From Mycobacterium asiaticum DSM 44297 (GTDB lineage Bacteria > Actinomycetota > Actinomycetes > Mycobacteriales > Mycobacteriaceae): a DNA stretch of 64,000 nucleotides. Below the pieces are notes generated by a model. That model did not search any database. It was not told where the DNA came from and saw nothing but the letters and a program-made list of their open reading frames with translations. A program made the translations under genes and the position numbers. The DNA is taken from positions 2,025,670 through 2,089,669 of the forward strand of contig NZ_HG964936.1 of assembly GCF_000613245.1 (NCBI RefSeq), written 5' to 3'. Shown piece after piece: positions 20,526 to 28,774 of the stretch (the stretch's first letter is position 1; every line of letters begins with the position of its first letter).

Positions 20526-21530
20526 GTGGGGTTCCTTGTGTCGGTGCACCACGAGGGTAATTTGAAGCTGTCGGCGTTGTTACGGGCTGAGCGCGGCTCT
20601 CACCTTGATGCGATGCGATACCGCTTGGACGGAAATTGCCTTCGGTTCATCAGCGAGATCCATAAGGAAGTTCCATCACAACCACTCCGGGCCTGCCCTA
20701 CGTTGGCTCTGTTTGCGCATTTTGATCCCCAGGGCGTTGTCGACCCGTATGTGATTTATTACCTCGAGCGGCTACATGAAATTGGAGCGACGATCATATT
20801 CGTTTCAGGCGCTCCGGTTCTCAGTCCCGACTCGGTTGATCCCATCAGAGAACTCTGTGCCGGCATCTACACCCGCCATACTCTGTCCCTCGACTTCGGA
20901 TCGTGGCACCTCGGGTGGTCGATCTTGCGGCAGCGCGGGTGGTCACTTGATCAGTTTGACCGCTTGCTATTGGTCAACGATAGCGTGTATGGACCGCTTT
21001 TCCCGCTTGACGAAATGTGGAGTTCTTTCTGCGGCGCAGACATGTATGGTGCAATCGAGAGCCACGAGCACATGCCACATCTGCAATCGTTCTTCTTGGC
21101 GTGGGATCTGAATCAACGCACCCGCCCATTCCTCGAACGCTTCTGGAACAATTTCAAGTATGTAGTCGATAAAAATGCCGTCATCTGGCGCTATGAGCTT
21201 GGGCTGTCCAAGGGTGCCCGTGACGCTGGCTTGAGTCTCAAACCATTCATTTCTGTGTCAGCAATCGATGCCATGTACAGCCGTTCGCCAGCGCACCAAT
21301 GGGCGGGTAAGTTCTCGGATCCTTCGATCAACAATACTCTTTACTACTGGGACGGGCTCATAGAATACATGCGGTTTCCCTTTCTGAAGACGGTTCTGCC
21401 GCGTTACAACAAGCCTTGGCACGACTCCATGGAAAACTTGCGCAACTTTATTGAGCAACACACTAGTTACCCGTACGAACTGATCGAGTCGAACGTGAAC
21501 CGCCTTGGTTGCGGATCGCAGTCCTGGTGA
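20526..21530 (+). CDS. RgpF-like rhamnan synthesis F family protein
   Basis: 334 residues from GTG 20526; start uncertain. The family core is visible: LALFAHFDPQGVVDPYVIYY (start of the RgpF domain), SLDFGSWHLGWSIL, DRLLLVNDSVYGPLFPL (the VNDSxxGP motif), MYGAIESHEHMPHLQSFFLA and a C-terminal NNTLYYWDGLIE segment. RgpF proteins take part in rhamnose-containing polysaccharide assembly and probably transfer rhamnose. It lies divergent from a sugar methyltransferase and upstream of a WbbL2-like transferase, so a methylated rhamnose-rich chain is a reasonable guess. The 239 bp between it and the methyltransferase hold no gene I can support. Confidence 0.82.
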   Translation: MGFLVSVHHEGNLKLSALLRAERGSHLDAMRYRLDGNCLRFISEIHKEVPSQPLRACPTLALFAHFDPQGVVDPYVIYYLERLHEIGATIIFVSGAPVLSPDSVDPIRELCAGIYTRHTLSLDFGSWHLGWSILRQRGWSLDQFDRLLLVNDSVYGPLFPLDEMWSSFCGADMYGAIESHEHMPHLQSFFLAWDLNQRTRPFLERFWNNFKYVVDKNAVIWRYELGLSKGARDAGLSLKPFISVSAIDAMYSRSPAHQWAGKFSDPSINNTLYYWDGLIEYMRFPFLKTVLPRYNKPWHDSMENLRNFIEQHTSYPYELIESNVNRLGCGSQSW

Positions 21531-21600
21531 GAATCACGTTGAACGGAGTCAGAGGACCGGGGGATCGCTCGAACGCCCTTCCAGGCACCGACCGCCGCTG

Positions 21601-21606
21601 TACCGT
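21601..21606 (+). promoter_or_regulatory. candidate -10 box for WbbL2-like copy 1 (leaderless)
   Basis: TACCGT is followed after six bases by GTG 21613 without a Shine-Dalgarno. The paralogous gene at 28007 has the same arrangement, which strengthens both calls. Confidence 0.45.
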
Positions 21607-21612
21607 TGATCC

Positions 21613-22446
21613 GTGTCGTTACTGATCGCAGTGCCGGTGTTCGGCCAGCACGACTACACGCATGCCCTCGTCGGGGATCTGAAACGCGAGGGGGCCGACT
21701 ACCTCATCATCGACAACCGCGGTGATTACCCCGCAATCGGCGACGAAAGGGTCATAACCCCTGGTGAGAACCTCGGCTGGGCAAAGGGGAGCGACCTGGG
21801 TTTCCGTACGGCGTTCGCCGAGGGCTACACCCACGCCATGACGTTGAACAACGACACACGCCTTTCCAAGGGCTTCGTCGAAGGACTGCTCGACCCGAAC
21901 CTGCCGGACGACGCGGGCATCGTCGGCCCGATGATCGACCAGGGATTCCCTTGTGCGATACCCGATGAGCAGCCCGAAGCCGCCAACTACACACCCCAAC
22001 CGCACTACCGGGCCGTGCCAGCGGTGGAAGGTACTGCGCTGATGATGTCGCGCGAATGTTGGGACGCACTCGGCGGCATGGATCTAGGGAGCTTCGGTCG
22101 CTACGGCTGGGGTATCGACCTCGACCTGGCGCTACGGGCCCGAAAGGCCGGCTACGGCGTCTATGTCACCGAGATGGCATACATCAATCACTTCGGCGGC
22201 AAAACAGCCAAAGCGAACTTCGGTAGTTGGCGCTATGAGTGGAATGCCAACTATGCACTGGTCCGGGGGCTTGGGCGGGTGCACGGCCGCAAGTGGCGCG
22301 AGCAATTCGACGGGGCGCTGATGGGTGGTGATGGTCCCACCGGCTGGCGAGCCAAGGCCATGCTGACAGCGGCGATGGCCGGCGAAGCCGCAGCCCTCGT
22401 CGACAGCCGACGCGAGCGTCGCAGGAGCAAAACGGGGAAGTGGTGA
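21613..22446 (+). CDS. WbbL2-like family 2 rhamnosyl/glycosyltransferase, copy 1
   Basis: 277 residues from GTG 21613. GT2 fold of the WbbL/rhamnosyltransferase type: LLIAVPVFGQHDYTHALV at the N-terminus, ENLGWAKGSDLGF (the NxGxxxG block), AMTLNNDTRLSKGF with the NND metal motif, and a C-terminal YGWGIDLDLALRARKAGY catalytic block. Closest to the Rv1525 (WbbL2) type. A second copy at 28007-28774 has most of the same residues, with nearly identical runs such as VTEMAYINHFG. Probably adds a sugar to the glycolipid headgroup. The C-terminal 50 residues are basic and unlike copy 2. It is followed 32 bp later by a methyltransferase on the same strand. Confidence 0.88.
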   Translation: MSLLIAVPVFGQHDYTHALVGDLKREGADYLIIDNRGDYPAIGDERVITPGENLGWAKGSDLGFRTAFAEGYTHAMTLNNDTRLSKGFVEGLLDPNLPDDAGIVGPMIDQGFPCAIPDEQPEAANYTPQPHYRAVPAVEGTALMMSRECWDALGGMDLGSFGRYGWGIDLDLALRARKAGYGVYVTEMAYINHFGGKTAKANFGSWRYEWNANYALVRGLGRVHGRKWREQFDGALMGGDGPTGWRAKAMLTAAMAGEAAALVDSRRERRRSKTGKW

Positions 22447-22478
22447 TCCGGCGCGCGGGGCTTTGAGATACTCACCCG

Positions 22479-23276
22479 GTGAGCCTTCGCGCGAAAGTCA
22501 GATCCAGCCCGTTCGTCATGAAAGCCGTAGCGAAATACGGCTATCCGATAGGAACCCGCCTGATGGGCGGCGACGAGATGTTGTTCATCAACTTCGCGTA
22601 CGAAGAAGACCCCCCGCTGGGAATTCCGCTGTCGGAATCTGACGAACCTGACCGCTACTGCATCCAGCTCTACCATCAGACCGCTACCCAGATCGACCTC
22701 GGCGGGAAGCGCGTGCTGGAGGTGAGTTGCGGCCATGGCGGTGGTGCCTCCTACCTGACCCGCACCTTTAAACCGGCCTCCTACACCGGTCTGGACCTGA
22801 ATTCAGCAGGGATTGCGTTCTGCCGTAAGCGGCATCAGATCCCGGGGCTTGACTTCGTCCAAGGCGATGCCGAGGACCTGCCCTTCGACAAGGAATCTTT
22901 TGATGCAGTTATCAACGTCGAGGCCTCCCATCACTACCCGCATCTTCCGCGCTTCTTCGATGAAGTTGCGCGCGTACTTCGTCCCGGTGGGCACCTCCTG
23001 TACACCGATTTCCGTGTTTCCCACCTGGTAGACGACTGGGAAGCGGTGCTGGCCGAGGTACCGCTGCGGCTCGTCTCGAAACGGGTCATCGACGAAGAAG
23101 TGAAGCGGGGAATGAAAGAACGTTCACCGCGGATAGAAGCCGTGATCAGCCGGCGTCTGCCCAAGTTCTTGCAGCGCTACGCGCGCGATCAGGCCGGCAT
23201 TCCCGGGGGGAGCCTCTACGACTGGGCGCAGGCGGGAGTGTTTTCGTACCGCATCTACCACTTCGTCAAGGACTAA
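22479..23276 (+). CDS. SAM-dependent methyltransferase, phthiotriol/fatty-acid O-methyltransferase type
   Basis: 265 residues from GTG 22479. SAM motif I is RVLEVSCGHGGGASYL, with ETGLDLNSAG-like motif II (YTGLDLNSAG), FVQGDAEDLPFDKESFDAVI and the VLRPGGHLLYTDFR strand. The N-terminal GYPIGTRLMGGDEMLFINFAYEE is characteristic of the mycobacterial group containing Rv2952, Rv1523 and the glycopeptidolipid Fmt enzyme. These methylate lipid hydroxyls, so the substrate here may be a hydroxylated acyl chain or a sugar. It is the last gene of a plus-strand unit, ending in a strong bidirectional hairpin. Confidence 0.87.
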   Translation: MSLRAKVRSSPFVMKAVAKYGYPIGTRLMGGDEMLFINFAYEEDPPLGIPLSESDEPDRYCIQLYHQTATQIDLGGKRVLEVSCGHGGGASYLTRTFKPASYTGLDLNSAGIAFCRKRHQIPGLDFVQGDAEDLPFDKESFDAVINVEASHHYPHLPRFFDEVARVLRPGGHLLYTDFRVSHLVDDWEAVLAEVPLRLVSKRVIDEEVKRGMKERSPRIEAVISRRLPKFLQRYARDQAGIPGGSLYDWAQAGVFSYRIYHFVKD

Positions 23277-23285
23277 ACCGCAAAC

Positions 23286-23330
23286 CCTCGACCGATCTCA
23301 GGCTGCTGATCAGCCCGAGACTGGTCGAGG
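23286..23330. terminator. bidirectional stem-loop terminator
   Basis: CCTCGACC (23286-23293) pairs with GGTCGAGG (23323-23330). Inner TCTC/GAGA and GGCTG/CAGCC pairs leave a short loop. It sits between the convergent methyltransferase (ends 23276) and the drrC-like gene (ends 23385). There is no U-tract, as is common in mycobacterial terminators. Confidence 0.7.
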
Positions 23331-23384
23331 TTGAGCCTAGACTGCAGCGGCCGCGGCAAAGCGAGAAACGCCTATCGCGTCAGC

Positions 23385-24176
23385 TCAAGCGCTGCACTCG
23401 GCGGCGGACCGGTAGCCACGCACGGCCAGCGGAATGAACACTGCGATCAGCGCGACCGCCCACCCGAGAGTCATCACCAGCGGCAATAGCAGTGGGCCTT
23501 CGTGCGCGAGCGCCCGCATCACCTCAATCGGGGGTGACATCGGTTGCATCCGGACCACTGGCTGTAGCCAGTGGGGAAACTGCGAGACGGGCGTAGTACC
23601 GGAACTGATGAAGACCAGGGCGGTGATGATGGCCGCCAGATAGGTCACGATGGCGCGGCCGTTGCTGCGAACGGCCAGCGTCATCACGAGTGCCGTGAAT
23701 CCGACCACCACCAGCGGCGGAATCAGTATGTACGCGAGGGCGGTGTGCCAGCCATGCGCGAATCGCAGACCCATCGCCGTTCCGACCGCGGTGATAAGGA
23801 TGGTCCCCAAGAGAGCACGCGCGGCCTCGGCGGTCAGCCGGCCGGCGATAGCGCTTGCGCGGTGCACCGGCAGCACCCACATGCGACTGAGCAGGCCGGA
23901 GGAGCGTTCCATTGGAATGCCGACGGCACCGCCCAGGGCGCCGAACATCCCCGCCAGCACCGCGCACATCGGAACAAGTCCATAGATGCTGTCCACGCCG
24001 GTGACCTTGTATATCTGCTCGCCAAGTACCGCCTTATACACCACCAGCAGGCAGATGGGTAGGAGCACGGTGCTGAGCACCGCCGCAGGTTCCCGCCGCC
24101 ACCGGATCATGATCCGTCCGGCGTGCAGCCAACTTTGGTTTACCAGCGCAAAAAGTGCGTTGCTTGCCGGGTTCAT
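23385..24176 (-). CDS. ABC-2 transporter permease (DrrC-like)
   Basis: 263 residues from ATG 24176, which overlaps the stop of the upstream permease gene by four bases (ATGA); a longer in-frame reading to 24347 runs inside that gene and is rejected. Six hydrophobic helices with the ABC-2 membrane fold: IMIRWRREPAAVLSTVLLPICL at the start, MERSSGLLSRMWVLPVHRAS in the cytoplasmic connecting loop, and a C-terminal helix pair. Forms an exporter with the paralogous permease and the ATPase encoded upstream. In mycobacteria such DrrABC systems move complex lipids (phthiocerol dimycocerosates; a similar set lies in glycopeptidolipid loci), so the cargo is probably the glycolipid made here. Confidence 0.85.
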   Translation of the reverse strand: MNPASNALFALVNQSWLHAGRIMIRWRREPAAVLSTVLLPICLLVVYKAVLGEQIYKVTGVDSIYGLVPMCAVLAGMFGALGGAVGIPMERSSGLLSRMWVLPVHRASAIAGRLTAEAARALLGTILITAVGTAMGLRFAHGWHTALAYILIPPLVVVGFTALVMTLAVRSNGRAIVTYLAAIITALVFISSGTTPVSQFPHWLQPVVRMQPMSPPIEVMRALAHEGPLLLPLVMTLGWAVALIAVFIPLAVRGYRSAAECSA

Positions 24177-24916
24177 GCGCCGCGCCTCTGCATCCGCAGT
24201 GTGATCCCTCCAAAGACCAAGAGCATTCCCAAACACCACGCCATGGCTGCTGTTGCATGGTTCGCCGGCACGTGCCCACTGGCCAAACCCCGCAATGTTT
24301 CGGCGGTATGCGATACCGGCTGGTTGCGCACGAACGGCCGGATCCACTCGGGGAAGGTCTTCTCCGGCGCAACGCCCGTGGACAGCAGGATCAGTACCAG
24401 CTGCGGGATGAGCAGCATTTGGCTCGTCGTCTCGATGTTGCCGCCTCTGGACCCCAGGGCGTCGGCGCCGAGGGACACCGCCAAGCAGAGCAGAAGTGCC
24501 AGGAAGACGAAGGCTAAGCCGGCGGGAAGTCCGCCTGTCACCCGGAAACCGAACGCGTAACCCGCGATCATGGTCGCCGTTAAGGCGATCAATGCCCGCA
24601 CCAGCGTGGCCGTGATCCGCGCGCTCACCGGGGATATCGCCGCAATCGGCATGGTCCGCAGTCGCGTACCCAAACCGAACACGCGATCGCGGCCGGCACG
24701 GTCAGCGGTGAGCGCCGCAGCCATGATCATCGACTGGACGACGACAGCGGGCAGCACGTACTGCGGGTATGTCATGTGGCCGGTGTCGATCATGCCGTGC
24801 GTGGCCATGGTGAGACCCACCAGAGAGACGATCGGCACGAACACCTCGAAGATGATCCCTGCGTCGCGGAGCGTATTGCGCAGCGATCTTTCAGTGAGGG
24901 CGGCCAGGGCGGTCAT
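24173..24916 (-). CDS. ABC-2 transporter permease (DrrB-like)
   Basis: 247 residues. Six-helix ABC-2 permease: LRNTLRDAGIIFEVFVPIVSL, then the conserved loop RDRVFGLGTRLRTMPIAAISP, and hydrophobic helices to a basic C-terminus. It overlaps the ATPase gene by four bases at its start and the second permease by four at its end, giving a translationally coupled three-gene operon. It is homologous to the downstream permease; together they form the heterodimeric membrane channel. Substrate inferred from context only. Confidence 0.85.
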   Translation of the reverse strand: MTALAALTERSLRNTLRDAGIIFEVFVPIVSLVGLTMATHGMIDTGHMTYPQYVLPAVVVQSMIMAAALTADRAGRDRVFGLGTRLRTMPIAAISPVSARITATLVRALIALTATMIAGYAFGFRVTGGLPAGLAFVFLALLLCLAVSLGADALGSRGGNIETTSQMLLIPQLVLILLSTGVAPEKTFPEWIRPFVRNQPVSHTAETLRGLASGHVPANHATAAMAWCLGMLLVFGGITLRMQRRGA

Positions 24917-25860
24917 GTCTGGGGGACGGGTTGGCTGGTGAGGTGCAGGAACGCTTCATCCAGAGATGGTTTACGCAGGGAGATGTCGGCGATCTCGATG
25001 CCGATCGCATCGAGCCGGCGGAAAACTTCCGTCAACGTGGCCACGCCGTCCCTAGCGAGTACGGATACCGAGTTGGTGTCAGAGTCGAGATCAATGCCCT
25101 CCAGTCCGGCCAGCGCCGACCCGACCTGCGACAGGTCCGCTGGGTTGGCAGGTGTCACCTCGCAGTAGCAGGCGCCCGCCTTGCGCTTGAGTTCGGCCGC
25201 GGTGCCACTGGCGATCACCTGACCGTGATCGAAGACAATGATCGAATCGCTCAGGACATCCGCCTCTTCGAGGTACTGAGTCGTGAGCAGCACGGTGACG
25301 TCCTGCGCGGCAAGCGAACTGACGATGCTCCACACGTCACGGCGGCTACGCGGGTCCAGTCCGGTGGTGGGTTCGTCGAGGAACAACACCTTGGGTGTGA
25401 CCACCAATGCGCTGGCGAGGTCGACCCGCCGCCACATGCCTCCCGAGAAGGTCGATACTCGCCGGTCGGCCGCCGCGACCAGGTCGAACTGCCCAATCAA
25501 CTCGTCGGCGCGCGCCTTTGCTTGCTTACGGCCAAGCCCGCGCATGCGTCCGAACAGGACCAGGTTCTCCCGTGCCGTGAGCATCGGGTCCACCGCCGTG
25601 AATTGTCCGGTTATCCCGATTTGAGAGCGCACTTTGGCTGATTGACTGACGACGTCGTACCCAGCGACCACCGCGCGGCCCGAAGTGGGCCGAATCAATG
25701 TGCACAGGATGTTCAGCGTGGTCGTCTTGCCAGCGCCGTTATGGCCCAGGATCGCGCACACCGAGCCTGCCGGAACCGAGAAATCCACCCCACGAAGAGC
25801 CGGCGCGGGCCCTCCAAACGTTTTCGTGAGGCCCTCGACCTCAACAGCATGCTGCCCCAC
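24913..25860 (-). CDS. ABC transporter ATP-binding protein (DrrA-like)
   Basis: 315 residues from GTG 25860. Walker A is GHNGAGKTTTLN (about residues 39-50), the signature motif is STFSGGMWRRVDLA, Walker B is VLFLDEPTTGLD, and the switch histidine region is TTQYLEEADVL. The C-terminal accessory domain (about 230-315) is typical of the DrrA daunorubicin-resistance class, ending in a segment that begins RKPSLDEAFLHLT. It powers export by the two permeases encoded after it. The 167 bp between it and the divergent methyltransferase at 26028 would carry both promoters. No Shine-Dalgarno is clear before GTG. Confidence 0.9.
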   Translation of the reverse strand: MGQHAVEVEGLTKTFGGPAPALRGVDFSVPAGSVCAILGHNGAGKTTTLNILCTLIRPTSGRAVVAGYDVVSQSAKVRSQIGITGQFTAVDPMLTARENLVLFGRMRGLGRKQAKARADELIGQFDLVAAADRRVSTFSGGMWRRVDLASALVVTPKVLFLDEPTTGLDPRSRRDVWSIVSSLAAQDVTVLLTTQYLEEADVLSDSIIVFDHGQVIASGTAAELKRKAGACYCEVTPANPADLSQVGSALAGLEGIDLDSDTNSVSVLARDGVATLTEVFRRLDAIGIEIADISLRKPSLDEAFLHLTSQPVPQT

Positions 25861-26027
25861 GGGAGGAAGTATTTCATGTTCGGTACGCGCGTGCTGGATT
25901 ATCGCCGCATTCGCAAAAACGCCGTGTGTGAGTCGGATCTCCGGCAGTCACCGGTTGTCCAGAACGCCCTGCCGCCAGCGGCTGGACTGATAGTCTACGA
26001 CCTTCACAGCTGATCGAACGGACCGAG

Positions 26028-26690
26028 ATGACCGCCCTGCAACGCTTTTTCACCGATGATCGCCGGCGAACCGATCGTCGCGCGAACTGGCGGCGCGCTG
26101 GGCGGCGAGCGCAGGCGACTCTCATACCGTGGTCCCCGAGGGTCTTGGGGAAGCGGCTGGAAAGCCAGGCCCTGATGCTCGGAGACCACATCGGTCGGGG
26201 CGACACGGTCCTGGACGTCGGGTGCGAAACGGGGCATCTGTGCAAGTACCTGACGGAGATGCACGGTGCGGTCACGACCGGAATAGACGTCCATGACGCG
26301 GTGACCACCCCCATCGACTTCAGTGTGTTCGACGGCAGATCGATCCCTTTCCCGGACAATGCCTTTGACCATGTCGTTCTCAGTTTCGTGCTGCATCACT
26401 GCAACGACCCGATGGCGTTGATCAAGGAATGCCGTCGGGTCGCCCGGCGCAGCATCATTGCGTTCGAGGATCTGCCCGAGACCCGGGTGGAGAAGGCGCT
26501 GACCAAGTTCCACATCGGAGCCTTCCGGCTGGCATACCGGCTCGAAATAGCGGGCGATTATCGGACGGCCCTGCGGTGGATTGAGGAGCAGGCCGTCGAG
26601 GTGTCCGAGACGCCGCTGCCGCTGGACTGGTTCGATGTGTTGTACCGCGTTCCGCACGTCATGTTGATTTACAAGCTCCCGAATGACTAA
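26028..26690 (+). CDS. SAM-dependent methyltransferase (methyltransferase-11 type)
   Basis: 220 residues from ATG 26028. SAM motif I is TVLDVGCETGHLCKYL, followed by TGIDVHD, then FDGRSIPFPDNAFDHVVLSF with a motif II/III block, and CRRVARRSIIAFEDL. The N-terminal 45 residues are basic. Substrate unknown; as the first gene of an operon with a GT1 (six bases downstream) and a WbbL2-like GT2, it probably methylates a headgroup sugar. It is unrelated in detail to the Fmt-type enzyme at 22479 and the DDGSH-type enzyme at 19498, so the window has three distinct methyltransferase classes. Confidence 0.82.
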   Translation: MTALQRFFTDDRRRTDRRANWRRAGRRAQATLIPWSPRVLGKRLESQALMLGDHIGRGDTVLDVGCETGHLCKYLTEMHGAVTTGIDVHDAVTTPIDFSVFDGRSIPFPDNAFDHVVLSFVLHHCNDPMALIKECRRVARRSIIAFEDLPETRVEKALTKFHIGAFRLAYRLEIAGDYRTALRWIEEQAVEVSETPLPLDWFDVLYRVPHVMLIYKLPND

Positions 26691-26696
26691 AGGTCG

Positions 26697-27932
26697 ATGA
26701 GATTCGTCCTGTCGAGTTGCGGGACGCGCGGCGACGTCGAGCCATGCGCAGCAGTCGGGATCGAACTGCGGCGCCGCGGGCACGACGTTGTCGTGGCCAC
26801 CCCGCCCGACCAGGTCGGATTCGTTGAGAGCATGGGCCTGGCGGCGGTTCCGATGGGTCCCCCCACGGGCGAGATTCCCGATGTTTTCGTCACTCCGTGG
26901 AGCATCAGAGATCCGATCAAACCGGTACGGGACGCGCTGGACCACGTCAATCAGCGCTGGGCTGACGTGAGCCACACGCTGAGGTCGGTGACGGCCGGGG
27001 CCGATCTTCTGTTTAGCGGTGTTTCGTACCAGGAAGCGGCCGCCAACGTCGCCGAGCACTACAACATTCCCCTGGCTGCATGGCATCACGTCCCGATGCG
27101 ACCGAATGGCCATTTGATGTCCATCGTCCCTGCGCCCGTGCTGCGCTCGGCGATGACGGTGAGCGACTGGGCGCAGTGGCGCCTGGTCAAGCGCGCCGAG
27201 GACGTGCAACGACGCGAACTGGGTATAGCCAGGGCCAAGGGGCCCGCGTCACGGCGAATGGCGGATCGCGGATCGCTGGAGTTGCAGGCCTACGACGCGC
27301 TGTGTTTCCCCGGCTTGAGCGCAGAATGGACCGCGCGACGACCTTTCGTCGGTGCGTTGACCGCGGAATTGCCCACCGATTTCGACGACGAGACCTTGAG
27401 TTGGATTGCGTCGGGTACTCCGCCGATCTATTTCGGCTTCGGCAGCATGCCGGTCAAGTCGCCGGCCGAGATGGTGCGCACGATCATCAGGGCGTGCGAC
27501 GAGTTAGGTGAGCGAGCGTTAATCTGCTCCGGTGCAACCAATTTGAACGATGTGCCGGCTTCGCCCCGGGTCAAGGTGGTGCGGGCGGTCAGCCACGCCG
27601 CGATTTTCCCCGCCTGCCGGGCGGTGGTACACCATGGCGGCGCTGGTACCACCGCCGCCGGCTTGCGCGCCGGGGTGCCCACTCTGATCCTGTGGGTGGC
27701 CTCGGATCAGCCGATCTGGGCAGCGGTGGTGAAGCGGCTCAAAGTCGGCAGGGCCCGGCGGTTTTCGCGCGTCACGGCTAGGTCTCTGACCAAGGATCTG
27801 CGTCGGATACTCACGCCGCAATGCGTCGAGCGAGCCCGAGATGTCGCCGCCCAGATGACGAAAGCCACCATCAGCGTCGCTACGGCGGCCGACCTTCTCG
27901 AAGACGCTGCGCGTGGTAAGCGGTTCTTCTGA
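26697..27932 (+). CDS. family 1 glycosyltransferase (GtfA/GtfB, Rv1524-type)
   Basis: 411 residues from ATG 26697. GT-B fold: N-terminal acceptor domain begins RFVLSSCGTRGDVEPCAAVG, the hallmark of this mycobacterial family. The C-terminal nucleotide-sugar domain contains PIYFGFGSMPVKSP and VVHHGGAGTTAAGLRAGVP (about 309-327), the HHGG donor-binding loop. Relatives glycosylate glycopeptidolipids (GtfA, GtfB, Rtf enzymes), usually with deoxysugars such as rhamnose. Gene order methyltransferase, GT1, WbbL2-like mirrors Rv1523-Rv1525. A paralogue, on the other strand, is at 35577-36839. Confidence 0.9.
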   Translation: MRFVLSSCGTRGDVEPCAAVGIELRRRGHDVVVATPPDQVGFVESMGLAAVPMGPPTGEIPDVFVTPWSIRDPIKPVRDALDHVNQRWADVSHTLRSVTAGADLLFSGVSYQEAAANVAEHYNIPLAAWHHVPMRPNGHLMSIVPAPVLRSAMTVSDWAQWRLVKRAEDVQRRELGIARAKGPASRRMADRGSLELQAYDALCFPGLSAEWTARRPFVGALTAELPTDFDDETLSWIASGTPPIYFGFGSMPVKSPAEMVRTIIRACDELGERALICSGATNLNDVPASPRVKVVRAVSHAAIFPACRAVVHHGGAGTTAAGLRAGVPTLILWVASDQPIWAAVVKRLKVGRARRFSRVTARSLTKDLRRILTPQCVERARDVAAQMTKATISVATAADLLEDAARGKRFF

Positions 27933-27993
27933 AATGAGGCGCCCACTCGTCGAAGCGGTTTTCCAACGCGGCCCGAAGCGGATTGGGCCGATG

Positions 27994-27999
27994 TACGGT
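27994..27999 (+). promoter_or_regulatory. candidate -10 box for WbbL2-like copy 2 (leaderless)
   Basis: TACGGT lies seven bases before GTG 28007. Same layout as before copy 1 (21601-21606). It suggests an internal promoter inside the 26028-28774 unit and supports GTG 28007 as start. Confidence 0.4.
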
Positions 28000-28006
28000 G
28001 GCTAGC

Positions 28007-28774
28007 GTGTCGGTTCTGATCACTGTCCCGGTCTTCGGACAGCACGAATACACCCACGCCCTGGTGGGTGACCTGGAGCGCGAGGGCGCCGACTACGTGA
28101 TCATCGACAATCGCGGTGACTACCCGAGAATCGCCCAGGAGCGGGTGGTCACCCCAGGCGAGAACTTGGGGTGGGCGGGCGGAAGCGAACACGGGTTCGC
28201 AATTGCGTTCTCCGAAGGCTATTCCCACGCTATGACGCTGAATAACGACACCCGAATCTCGAAGGGTTTCGTCGCTGGCCTACTCGACCCGCGGCTACCA
28301 GCCGACGCAGGGGTCGTGGGCCCGATGTTCGATCACGGTTACCCATACGCGACGGATAATCAAAAGCCCGATGCCGCCGACTACGTACCCCGCCCGCAGT
28401 ACCGGGTGGTGCCGTCGGTGGAGGGCACTGCCTTTATGGTCTCGCGGGCCTGCTGGCAGGAAACCGGCGGCATGAATCTGGTCGACTTCAAGCAGTACGG
28501 GTGGGGGCCGGACCTCGATCTCTGTTTTCGCGCGCGCAACGCCGGATTCGGCGTCTACACGACAGAGATGGCCTACATCAACCACTTTGGCCGCCGGACG
28601 GCCAATGCGCACTTCGGCGCCTGGCGTTATGAGCTGGGTGCGAATATCGCCATGCTGCAAGGATTGCGGCGCCTACACGGCCTTCGTGTGGCGGCAAACA
28701 TCATGCGGCAGATAGGGATCGCGCACGACCGCAGCGCGCACAAGGCGCTGCGGTTGGAGACTTCGGCAAGCTGA
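28007..28774 (+). CDS. WbbL2-like family 2 rhamnosyl/glycosyltransferase, copy 2
   Basis: 255 residues from GTG 28007; I chose this start because it aligns with the start of copy 1 and sits just after a -10-like box. GT2 features: VLITVPVFGQHEYTHALVGD, ENLGWAGGSEHGF, AMTLNNDTRISKGF with the NND motif, and YGWGPDLDLCFRARNAGFGV. Strongly similar to 21613-22446 over about 240 residues, diverging at the C-terminus. By position (after a Rv1524-type GT1) it is the better candidate for the Rv1525 (wbbL2) orthologue. Its stop directly abuts the stop of the convergent acyltransferase gene, with no intergenic bases. Confidence 0.88.
   Translation: MSVLITVPVFGQHEYTHALVGDLEREGADYVIIDNRGDYPRIAQERVVTPGENLGWAGGSEHGFAIAFSEGYSHAMTLNNDTRISKGFVAGLLDPRLPADAGVVGPMFDHGYPYATDNQKPDAADYVPRPQYRVVPSVEGTAFMVSRACWQETGGMNLVDFKQYGWGPDLDLCFRARNAGFGVYTTEMAYINHFGRRTANAHFGAWRYELGANIAMLQGLRRLHGLRVAANIMRQIGIAHDRSAHKALRLETSAS

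Noticed and set aside
24177..24347. N-terminal extension of the DrrC-like permease
   Set aside because: It lies entirely inside the DrrB-like gene and has no membrane or family character. The ATGA overlap at 24173-24176 gives the natural start.
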